Source: a virus
Strand: one strand, 5' to 3'
IMG/VR virus record: IMGVR_UViG_3300030118_006529
Location: 1-27,884 of that record
Length of the DNA stretch: 27,884 nt
A model generated the notes under the pieces. It was not told the DNA's origin, searched no databases, and saw nothing but the letters and a program-made list of their open reading frames with translations. The translations under genes were made by a program, and so were the position numbers. Shown here piece after piece: positions 1 to 5,960 of the stretch (position 1 is its first letter; the number at the start of each line of letters is the position of its first letter).

Positions 1-636
1 ATCTTTCTCAAGAATTTTGTACAGTTATGTTTTGATCTTGTACAGAATGGAAATGGAATACAGATATCACAAGATTATTCCTCAATGGTAAATTTTGCAC
101 GTTGCAAGGTTTTAGGTGCGAATGTATTGAGAGGCCCCAATCAGATACCTTGGGATGGTAAGTTGAAGTATGACTATCAGTTATGGATTGACTCTGATAT
201 TGTTTTCGACACTCAAAAGTTCTGGCAGTTAATTGATCTTGCAATACCCGAAGAAGGTGAAGAGAAAGAGATCACCGCTGGTTGGTATGCCACAGAGGAT
301 GGACATACAACATCGGTTGCACACTGGTTAAGCGAAGAAGACTTTGCAAAGAATGGTGGAGTGATGAATCACGAAACTGTTGAGTCAATCACCAAGAAGA
401 GAAAACCTTTCACTGTCGATTATACAGGTTTTGGTTGGGTTTTAATTAAACATGGTGTCTTTGAAAGACTTGAGTATCCTTGGTTTGCTCCGAAGATGCA
501 AGTGTTTGATAGTGGTAAGGTACAGGATATGTGTGGTGAGGATGTCTCATTCTGTTTAGATGCAAAGAAAAAAGGCATCGTGACTTGGTGCGATCCTCGA
601 ATTCGTGTTGGTCATGAGAAGACGAGGGTAATATGA
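1..636 (+). CDS. Glycosyltransferase-like protein (GT-A type), 5' end outside window
   Basis: The reading frame is open from base 1, so the gene starts upstream; about 211 codons are visible. The first internal ATG, at 85, lies inside the conserved region and is unlikely to be the true start. Seen: a hydrophobic strand followed by Asp-Ser-Asp (LWIDSDIVF, bases 181-207), the arrangement of a metal-binding DXD motif in GT-A nucleotide-sugar transferases. Further on are VDYTGFGWVLI, then CGEDVSFC (a Glu-Asp pair typical of the acceptor site), and a C-terminal GH-x-K. Known: this pattern is common in glycosyltransferases of T4-like marine phages. Inferred: it modifies a sugar on phage DNA, a virion protein or a host surface; the sequence does not reveal the donor or acceptor. 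Its stop overlaps the start of the next ORF (ATGA at 633-636), so translation is probably coupled. Sure of the fold class, unsure of the substrate. Confidence 0.7.
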   Translation: MFLKNFVQLCFDLVQNGNGIQISQDYSSMVNFARCKVLGANVLRGPNQIPWDGKLKYDYQLWIDSDIVFDTQKFWQLIDLAIPEEGEEKEITAGWYATEDGHTTSVAHWLSEEDFAKNGGVMNHETVESITKKRKPFTVDYTGFGWVLIKHGVFERLEYPWFAPKMQVFDSGKVQDMCGEDVSFCLDAKKKGIVTWCDPRIRVGHEKTRVI

Positions 637-707
637 TCGGTTTGACACTCATTGTGATTGTTTTAATACTGATCACAATGTTATATTATTACAATCCACA
701 TCACTAA
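633..707 (+). CDS. 24-aa single-pass membrane micro-protein
   Basis: This very short ORF starts in an ATGA overlap with the preceding glycosyltransferase stop. It encodes a peptide that is almost wholly hydrophobic over residues 2-18 (MIGLTLIVIVLILITMLYYY) and ends in a short polar Asn-Pro-His-His tail. It could span a membrane once. The stop is immediately followed by the Shine-Dalgarno sequence of the next gene. The evidence for a real gene is the start-stop coupling, the coherent transmembrane composition and the lack of other coding in the interval. No function can be assigned. A 9-bp inverted repeat (650-658 and 672-680) lies inside it. Confidence 0.5.
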   Translation: MIGLTLIVIVLILITMLYYYNPHH

Positions 708-715
708 GGAGAATT

Positions 716-907
716 ATGGTAAAAGGAAAATTAGAAAGAAGGTACAGATTGGTTCATAACGGCCGCGAACTCTCCCAAGGTTTGTTGAGTGAAGCAGGCA
801 AGTATGATGCATTTCAGATATTAGTTCAACGATTTGATGAAGGTGTGCCTGGCGCAATTGATCCAGATGAAGTTGAAGTGATTGATATGAAGGAGGAGAA
901 GGAATGA
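716..907 (+). CDS. Small phage protein of unknown function (63 aa)
   Basis: A strong Shine-Dalgarno sequence, AAGGAG at 706-711, sits four bases before the ATG and decides the start. The protein has a basic N-terminal third (KGKLERRYRLVHNGRE) and a strongly acidic C-terminal third rich in Asp and Glu. It has no membrane segment and no recognisable catalytic motif. The acidic tail overlaps, at the DNA level, a purine-rich ribosome-binding site (AGGAGG, 891-896) for the next gene, whose ATG lies in the ATGA overlap with this stop codon. I do not recognise the family. It looks like one of the many small accessory proteins of T4-like marine phages. Confidence 0.75.
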   Translation: MVKGKLERRYRLVHNGRELSQGLLSEAGKYDAFQILVQRFDEGVPGAIDPDEVEVIDMKEEKE

Positions 908-1023
908 TTGAAATACTCATCGGTGCAGCGTGTTTCTCCGCTCTTGGTTATTATGGATATCTGATGATGAAGTTGGTGAATTTACGTCAGGAAGAAAAAG
1001 AAAACAAAAGGAGATTTGATTAA
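904..1023 (+). CDS. 39-aa membrane micro-protein with charged tail
   Basis: The ORF begins in an ATGA overlap with the upstream stop and has an excellent ribosome-binding site, AGGAGG at 891-896, seven bases before the start. Residues 2-22 form one hydrophobic helix (IEILIGAACFSALGYYGYLM). The remainder is highly charged (QEEKENKRRFD), so a type of N-out or N-in single-pass membrane protein with a cytoplasmic charged tail is likely. It ends in a TAATG overlap with the next gene. Function unknown; small membrane peptides of this kind in lytic phages are sometimes lysis or superinfection-exclusion factors, but nothing here shows that. Confidence 0.6.
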   Translation: MIEILIGAACFSALGYYGYLMMKLVNLRQEEKENKRRFD

Positions 1024-1160
1024 TGGCAGTTCGTTTTAATACAGGTAATAGTATTGAGGGTCGTCCAAAGAAAACAAGACAGGGACGATCTGAACGTACA
1101 AAACTTGCAGCAACCAGTCGAAATGGTCGTAAAAAGAAATATCGCGGTCAAGGTCGATAA
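1023..1160 (+). CDS. 45-aa highly basic protein
   Basis: The start overlaps the previous stop (TAATG), and AAAGGAG at 1007-1013 serves as ribosome-binding site nine bases upstream. Fifteen of 45 residues are Arg or Lys, with no acidic cluster, and Gly, Ser, Thr, Gln and Asn make up much of the rest (GRPKKTRQGRSERTK, then NGRKKKYRGQGR). The composition is that of an unstructured nucleic-acid-binding tail, similar in feel to small ribosomal proteins. It may bind DNA or RNA or fill space in a virion; neither is shown. Its stop overlaps the start of the next gene (TAATG at 1158-1162), so it belongs to the same coupled cluster. Confidence 0.65.
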   Translation: MAVRFNTGNSIEGRPKKTRQGRSERTKLAATSRNGRKKKYRGQGR

Positions 1161-1645
1161 TGTTGAATGAAATGGAACATGATTGTCGGATTCGATTAAA
1201 AGATACTCATTATAAGGAATATTCAAATTATTCCTTACTTGGTTCTGAATCTTATGAAGCATGTGCTAAAATTTACATTCAATACTGTGAGCATAAACAA
1301 TTCGGTGATATGATACCACTCTTCAAGGAGGAGTTCTGTACTGATATCGCTGAAAGAATTGGATACTATGATAAGAGCAATCAACTTTGTGCTTTTACGG
1401 TATCCTTTTTATTTCCGAGTGCAAATTGTGCATATGCGACATATTTTGCATGGGATTATCAGAATCCGAAACTTGGAATGGGTAATATTGCAAATAAAAA
1501 TGAAATTGCCAGATATAAAAGATTAGGTTATGATTACTATTATCTTGGCCCTGCAATGTCATACAAAGAAAAACTTCAAGGATATGAGATTGCAGATGTG
1601 AGTAAGACATATAAATTTGTAAATAATCATATTATTTGGCACTAA
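1160..1645 (+). CDS. GNAT-like protein resembling the C-terminal domain of arginyl/leucyl-tRNA-protein transferase
   Basis: A 161-aa protein whose start overlaps the upstream stop (TAATG). Seen: the C-terminal half reads FAWDYQNPKLGMGN, EIARYKRLGYDYYYLG and MSYKEKLQGYEI. Known: ATE/Bpt aminoacyl-tRNA-protein transferases end with a GNAT-type fold carrying the same order of elements: a strand, 'LG', an Ile-Glu helix, then 'LGx-YYYLG' and 'YK-x-F-x-P-x-E'. The match is in pattern only, because the N-terminal Cys-rich part of canonical ATE enzymes is absent and the protein is shorter than the family's roughly 230 residues. It may transfer an amino acid or acyl group to a protein N-terminus, or simply share the fold. 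It is followed with no gap by the next gene (ATG at 1646). Confidence 0.5.
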   Translation: MLNEMEHDCRIRLKDTHYKEYSNYSLLGSESYEACAKIYIQYCEHKQFGDMIPLFKEEFCTDIAERIGYYDKSNQLCAFTVSFLFPSANCAYATYFAWDYQNPKLGMGNIANKNEIARYKRLGYDYYYLGPAMSYKEKLQGYEIADVSKTYKFVNNHIIWH

Positions 1646-2329
1646 ATGGCATATTTAAATCATAGCTTACCTGATTGGTCAGTATATATCCGAAACGAAT
1701 TCCTCTATAATCATAAAAAGGGTCATGGAGAGGTAACAAAGTGTGATATTCACTCTGTTGCAAGCATGGAAAAGAGAACTTTACTGTTTGAAGCATTTCT
1801 AGAGAATGGTGTAAATTGGACAAGAAGACCTTTACACGCATTTTGTTGGAAACCAGACGCTGAAATTGAACCTTTGGAGGACATCATGTACTGGGATTGT
1901 TTCTCTCCATACATCGATGTTCAGAGAAGAAATCGTTTAGCTGGTTTAGATGCAGAATTAATACGTCCAGATGGCAAAAAAGTCATTGGAACATATCTAT
2001 GGACATTTGATTGGGCATGGGAAAATAAAGGAATTCTCGATTTGAACTTTTCTGAGACTCCAGAACATAAATGTGCTCATTTATTTAAGGTCGAAACAGG
2101 AAATTTTTATGCATATCCAAATAATCGCATCATTTGGTATGATAATGCATGGGTTTTTGACCGAATTGAGCAAAATCCAGGCTATGAAATTGATTTAACA
2201 CTGTACTCCGTTGAAAATAAACGAAAAATTGAGACATCAGATCATTATATGTACGAGGTGAAGGATATAAGTCGTGAAAATGAGCAAAAAAAGCCTGTTG
2301 AAATCAATATTGAACCAGAATTAGGATGA
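1646..2329 (+). CDS. Conserved-looking phage protein of unknown function (227 aa)
   Basis: The ATG follows the preceding stop directly, without a recognisable Shine-Dalgarno sequence, so it probably relies on reinitiation. The protein is rich in aromatic residues: WSVYIRNEFLYNH at the N-terminus, then NWTRRPLHAFCWKP, YWDCFSPYIDVQ, TYLWTFDWAWENKG and NNRIIWYDNAWVF. This composition suggests a compact soluble beta-rich fold. The last 25 residues are charged and likely disordered. There is no signal peptide, membrane segment or clear catalytic motif. I do not recognise the family. It ends in an ATGA overlap with a 35-aa ORF. Its position between the ATE-like gene and speD suggests an accessory rather than a virion role, but this is weak. 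Confidence 0.8.
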   Translation: MAYLNHSLPDWSVYIRNEFLYNHKKGHGEVTKCDIHSVASMEKRTLLFEAFLENGVNWTRRPLHAFCWKPDAEIEPLEDIMYWDCFSPYIDVQRRNRLAGLDAELIRPDGKKVIGTYLWTFDWAWENKGILDLNFSETPEHKCAHLFKVETGNFYAYPNNRIIWYDNAWVFDRIEQNPGYEIDLTLYSVENKRKIETSDHYMYEVKDISRENEQKKPVEINIEPELG

Positions 2330-2433
2330 AAACTGACACATTATTACGCATTTATCTAGCTGTGAAGAGAAAAGCTCGTAAATTAAAGTATCCACCTGTT
2401 CGGAAACATCATAATATACACACATTCGGATGA
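2326..2433 (+). CDS. 35-aa basic peptide
   Basis: A tiny ORF starting in an ATGA overlap with the upstream stop and ending in an ATGA overlap with the start of speD, so it bridges the two genes exactly. About a third of the residues are Lys, Arg or His (LRIYLAVKRKARKLKY, VRKHHN). An amphipathic basic helix is plausible over residues 5-22. It may be a true peptide or may serve mainly to couple translation into speD, which lacks its own ribosome-binding site. No function can be assigned. Confidence 0.5.
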   Translation: MKTDTLLRIYLAVKRKARKLKYPPVRKHHNIHTFG

Positions 2434-2771
2434 AAAAATTTGAAATGGGACAACATTTGCTTCTTGAGGTCTATGATTGTACCTTTGAGCAGCTAAATTC
2501 GACTCATTTTTTACGTTCAATCTTTACAAAAGCAATTTTACGTTCAGAAATGATAATTTTGAACGAATATACTCATAAATTTAATCCTTGTGGTGTGACA
2601 TTGATGTTTGCACTCGCTGAAAGTCATGTTTCTTGCCATACTTGGCCTGAAGAGGGTTGTTTGAGCGCTGATTTTTACACTTGTGGAGAAAAAGATCCAA
2701 AAATAGCTGCTAAATACATCATTGAGAACTTATATTCGATAGATTATCAAATTCGGACAGTAAAACGGTAA
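2430..2771 (+). CDS. speD: S-adenosylmethionine decarboxylase proenzyme
   Basis: SpeD decarboxylates S-adenosylmethionine to give the aminopropyl donor for spermidine synthesis. Seen: a 113-aa protein with AESHVSCHTWPEEG (residues 63-76) followed by FYTCG (82-86). Known: bacterial class 1b AdoMetDC cleaves itself between Glu and Ser of the ESH motif, and the Ser becomes the pyruvoyl cofactor. Here that is Glu64/Ser65; the processing His is His70 and the catalytic Cys is Cys85, with the same S-(5)-H-(15)-C spacing as the Thermotoga enzyme. The length is slightly short of typical members (about 125-130), but no key residue is missing, so it should be active. speD is a known auxiliary metabolic gene of T4-like cyanophages. 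The start overlaps the upstream stop (ATGA) and has no Shine-Dalgarno sequence. The late promoter of the baseplate genes follows directly. Confidence 0.93.
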   Translation: MKKFEMGQHLLLEVYDCTFEQLNSTHFLRSIFTKAILRSEMIILNEYTHKFNPCGVTLMFALAESHVSCHTWPEEGCLSADFYTCGEKDPKIAAKYIIENLYSIDYQIRTVKR

Positions 2772-2779
2772 AAAATAGG

Positions 2780-2787
2780 TATAAATA
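2780..2787 (+). promoter_or_regulatory. T4-type late promoter upstream of gp25
   Basis: TATAAATA, the exact T4 late -10-like box read by a gp55-type sigma factor, lies in the 41-base gap between speD and gp25, 25 bases before the GTG start. It marks the start of the baseplate operon and separates the upstream accessory genes from the late structural block. Confidence 0.8.
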
Positions 2788-2812
2788 AAACAGGAAACTT
2801 TTTGTGTAAATA

Positions 2813-3205
2813 GTGGCGTCTCGAGCATTCAAAGATATCAACTTATCCTTCAAACGTCATCCTGTGACGAATGATGTATTGACGATCAATGATGAGGATG
2901 CAATTAAAAGATCTGTAAAAAACATAATTTTTACAATTTTAGGTGAAAAACCATTTGAGCCTTTTTTTGGATCAGAGATTAATAATTCTTTATTTGAATT
3001 AAACACATCTTTGAATGAAATAAGAATTCAAGATGAAATTCAATCATCTTTATTGAATTATGAACCAAGAATCGCAAATATTATTGCAACTGTGACAATC
3101 GCACCAGATTCAAATGAAATGAACTGTACGATTCAATATGACATTGTTGGTCTTCCCACACCACCACAACAAGTTGATGTTCTCCTTTTCCCAGCTAGAG
3201 TATAA
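2813..3205 (+). CDS. 25: Baseplate wedge protein gp25
   Basis: Homologue of T4 gp25, the small wedge protein that, together with gp6 and gp53, contacts the sheath and initiates its polymerisation. It is 130 aa against 132 in T4. Seen: SRAFKDINLSFKRHPVTNDV at the N-terminus, then DEDAIKRSVKNIIFTILGEK with the Gly-Glu-Lys-Pro-Phe turn and FGSEINNSLFEL, the hallmark pattern of the gp25/GPW family. The start is GTG: an in-frame TAA at 2807-2809 rules out anything upstream, and GTG gives the usual M-A-S-R beginning. An AGGAAA at 2792-2797 is the only Shine-Dalgarno-like sequence and is rather distant. The stop overlaps the start of gp6 (TAATG), so the two are coupled. It is transcribed from the late promoter at 2780. 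Confidence 0.93.
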   Translation: MASRAFKDINLSFKRHPVTNDVLTINDEDAIKRSVKNIIFTILGEKPFEPFFGSEINNSLFELNTSLNEIRIQDEIQSSLLNYEPRIANIIATVTIAPDSNEMNCTIQYDIVGLPTPPQQVDVLLFPARV

Positions 3206-5265
3206 TGTCTTTCGGTCAATATGTAAATCTAGATTTTGATCAAATCAAAGTGTCTATCAGAGATTATCTGAAGGCAAACACAAATTTTACTGATTATGAC
3301 TTTGAAGGGTCAAACCTTTCAATAATTATTGATGCGTTAGCGTATAATACATATACAACTGCCTACAACACCAATATGGCGGCAAATGAATGTTTTCTTG
3401 ACTCCGCTACACTTCGAGAAAACGTTGTCGCACTTGCTCGAAACATTGGTTACGTTCCAAGATCTCGTAGAGCTTCTCGTGCAAGAATATCTTTTAATGT
3501 AAGTGGTCTGACAGAGACCTCAACACTGACATTAAACTCTGGTATCGTTTGTAATGGTGCTGGTTCAAATACAAACTTCATATTTTGCATTCCAGAGGAT
3601 ATTACAGTTCCTGTTGTTAATGGAGTTGCTCAATTTAATAATATTGAAATTTTTGAAGGTAACTTTGTATCTCAAAGCTTCATTGTAGATACAACTCTAT
3701 TCAATCAAAAATTTATTCTTGATAATTCATTCATTGATACATCAACTATCAAAGTTAAGGTCAAGGCATCAACGACATCGACCTCAACAGTCACTTATAA
3801 ACAAATTGATAATATTGTAGGTATCACTTCAACATCTTCATCATACTTATTACAGGAAGTTGAGGATGAAAGATATGAATTAATCTTTGGTGATAATGTT
3901 ATCGGTAAAAAATTATCAAATAATAATGAAATCACAGTTTCCTATATTGTAACTGAGGGAAGAGATGGAAACGGTGCGTCTGAATTTAGTTTTGTTGGAA
4001 ATATCACAAATCAAGATGGTGCAGTCATTGATGCAAATCTAATATCCCTTGTCACAACAGATGAAAAATCAAGAGATGGTGATGAGATTGAATCAATTTC
4101 TTCAATTAAGTATTATGCACCGAGAATCTATTCTTCACAGTATCGTGCAGTTACTTCATCGGATTACGAATCTGTTTTAGGATTTATCTATCCAAACGTT
4201 GAATCTGTTACTGCTTTTGGTGGTGAAGAGATGAGTCCGCCTCGTTTTGGTAAAGTCTTTATCTCAGTCAAACCTCGAAATGGTGATTTTCTATCTGATG
4301 AGACAAAAAGAGAGCTTGTCCAACGATTAAAGAGTTATGCAGTTGCTGGTATTGTACCAGAGTTTATTGATTTAAAATATCTATATGTTGAACTTCAAGT
4401 TAATGCATATTATAATCCAAGTTTGAATGATGACCCAGAAAATCTCAAAACTTCCGTTTCAAACGCTTTGACTCAGTATTCAAGATCAATTGATATTAAT
4501 AAATTTGGTGGCCGATTCAAATACAGTAAAGCAGTTTCATTAATTGATGGAGTTGATTCATCAATCACATCAAATATTACCTTAGTTACAATTCGACGTA
4601 ATTTAAAAGCAGTCATCGGTCAATTTGCTCAATATGAAATTTGTTATGGTAATCATATTCATAGTCAAGAATCTGCATACAATGTAGTATCAACTGGATT
4701 CACAATTGAAGGTGTAACAGGAACTGTTTATATGGCTGATGAAGTCGTAAATCGTGAAACAGGTCGTATGTTCTTCTTTACATATGATGAAGGAGGAACT
4801 CCAAATATTGTAAAGAAAAATGCTGGAACAGTTAAATATTTGATCGGTGAAGTTCTTATAGATACTTGTAATATCACCTCAACAGTGATTGCGAATGATG
4901 TGATTGAAATTCAAGCAATTCCTCATTCAAATGACGTTGTTGGTCTTCGAGATTTATATGTCAAATTTGATATGTCAAATACAACAATCAATATGGTTCA
5001 AGATTTAATCTCATCTGGTGAGAACACATCTGGATCTCAGTTTGTTCATATTCACAGTTATTATACTCCAACTTTCACAAGGAAATCAAACTCTCCAGTT
5101 GCAACTGGCACCACTTTACTTCCATCAACAGCGACTGGAACTTCAACAACTAGAGCGACTGGTGCAACATACACAACTCCAACTACAACATCAAGTACAA
5201 CCACAAGCAGCACACCTTCATCATCTGGTGGCGGCGGTGGATCTAGCTATGGCGGCGGATATTAA
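3205..5265 (+). CDS. 6: Baseplate wedge protein gp6
   Basis: Homologue of T4 gp6 (660 aa), which dimerises to form the inner ring of the baseplate and joins wedges together. It is 686 aa. Seen: the N-terminus YVNLDFDQIKVSIRDYLKAN followed by FEGSNLSIIIDALAYNTY and LRENVVALARNIGYVPRSRR, the conserved gp6 helical region. A baseplate-J-like core follows, with SSQYRAVTSSDYESVLGFIYP, PPRFGKVFISVKP, and RLKSYAVAGIVPEFIDLKYL. Residues from about 626 to the end are an unusual Ser/Thr-rich, Ala-poor stretch ending in a Gly5 run and SSYGGGY, which is not part of the T4 fold and looks disordered. The gene overlaps gp25 upstream and the giant gp7-like gene downstream by TAATG, giving a tightly coupled 25-6-7 set as in T4 baseplate order. 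Confidence 0.93.
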   Translation: MSFGQYVNLDFDQIKVSIRDYLKANTNFTDYDFEGSNLSIIIDALAYNTYTTAYNTNMAANECFLDSATLRENVVALARNIGYVPRSRRASRARISFNVSGLTETSTLTLNSGIVCNGAGSNTNFIFCIPEDITVPVVNGVAQFNNIEIFEGNFVSQSFIVDTTLFNQKFILDNSFIDTSTIKVKVKASTTSTSTVTYKQIDNIVGITSTSSSYLLQEVEDERYELIFGDNVIGKKLSNNNEITVSYIVTEGRDGNGASEFSFVGNITNQDGAVIDANLISLVTTDEKSRDGDEIESISSIKYYAPRIYSSQYRAVTSSDYESVLGFIYPNVESVTAFGGEEMSPPRFGKVFISVKPRNGDFLSDETKRELVQRLKSYAVAGIVPEFIDLKYLYVELQVNAYYNPSLNDDPENLKTSVSNALTQYSRSIDINKFGGRFKYSKAVSLIDGVDSSITSNITLVTIRRNLKAVIGQFAQYEICYGNHIHSQESAYNVVSTGFTIEGVTGTVYMADEVVNRETGRMFFFTYDEGGTPNIVKKNAGTVKYLIGEVLIDTCNITSTVIANDVIEIQAIPHSNDVVGLRDLYVKFDMSNTTINMVQDLISSGENTSGSQFVHIHSYYTPTFTRKSNSPVATGTTLLPSTATGTSTTRATGATYTTPTTTSSTTTSSTPSSSGGGGGSSYGGGY
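5083..5262 (+). repeat. Low-complexity Ser/Thr/Gly tail of gp6
   Basis: The last 60 codons of gp6 encode a simple-sequence tail dominated by Thr, Ser and Ala, then GGGGGSS and YGGGY. The DNA is a run of ACA/ACT/TCA codons followed by GGC/GGT codons, locally less AT-rich than its surroundings. It is likely a flexible appendage. Confidence 0.75.
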
Positions 5266-5960
5266 TGATTGATACCTCAATACAAAGAGTCGAGATAAAT
5301 CAGGTAATTGAAAATCAGTTACCTGAATTTGTGCAAACAGAAAGCCCACTTTTTGTGGATTTCATGAAGCAATACTATATTTCACAAGAATTTCAAGGTG
5401 GATCCATAAATGTTGCTGAAAATTTAGACAGATATACTAAACTTCAAACCTTTGTTGGTGCTGCGCTGACAGAATTTACTGGATTATCAACAGATACTCA
5501 GTCTTTTTCAAGCACAATTTTCGTTGATAGTACAAAAGGTTATCCAAATAAGTATGGATTACTTAAAATTGATGATGAAATCATTACATATACAGGAATT
5601 GGTACGACTTCATTCACAGGTTGTGTCCGTGGATTTAGTGGAGTTAATGCATTAAGACAACCAACAAAACCAGACGTTTTAGATTTTAAAACTTCAGTTG
5701 GTGCTGCACATACTGGTGGAACTAAAGTTCATAATTTATCAAATATCTTCATTCGTGAATTTTTTAGAAAACTAAAAACTACTTTTGCAAGCGGATTTGA
5801 AAATCGTAAATTAGATAGTGATCTAGATCAAATTAAATTTATTCGACAAATTAAAGATTTTTATCGAACAAAAGGAACAGAGGAATCATATAAAATTTTA
5901 TTCAGAGCATTATATGGTGAAGAAGTTAATATTATCAAACCATCAGAGTTTTTAATCAAA
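5265..5960 (+). other. gp7 core region within the giant protein
   Basis: The first ~230 codons carry the part recognisable as T4 gp7. It is split by a small inserted unit at about residues 81-136 (KIDDEIITYTGIGTT, then GCVRGFSG), a module that recurs in other forms at about 14635-14815 and, in the DUF4815 protein, near 25440-25590. After TKGTEESYKILFRALYGEEV the similarity to T4 fades. In T4 this sequence is near the C-terminus of gp7, so the order is inverted: core first, extension after. Confidence 0.65.

Noticed and set aside
85-636. Treating ATG at 85 as the start of the glycosyltransferase
   Set aside because: The frame is open to base 1 and upstream codons encode plausible sequence (VQNGNGIQISQDYSSM) typical of the family before the DXD strand.
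1610-1617. TATAAATT as a possible late promoter before the 227-aa gene
   Set aside because: It lies inside coding sequence and differs from the box at its last base; similar near-matches occur by chance elsewhere inside genes (for example near 10848 and 11275).
1646-2329. Calling the 227-aa protein gp53 (baseplate wedge) from its closeness to gp25
   Set aside because: Its sequence lacks the N-terminal pattern I associate with gp53 of marine T4-like phages, and it lies upstream of the late promoter with accessory genes.
5018-5272. 84-aa ORF on the + strand in a second frame inside gp6
   Set aside because: Its Gln/Leu-rich translation is the frame shadow of the Ser/Thr-repeat DNA at the gp6 end; no ribosome-binding site and fully overlapped by a convincing gene.
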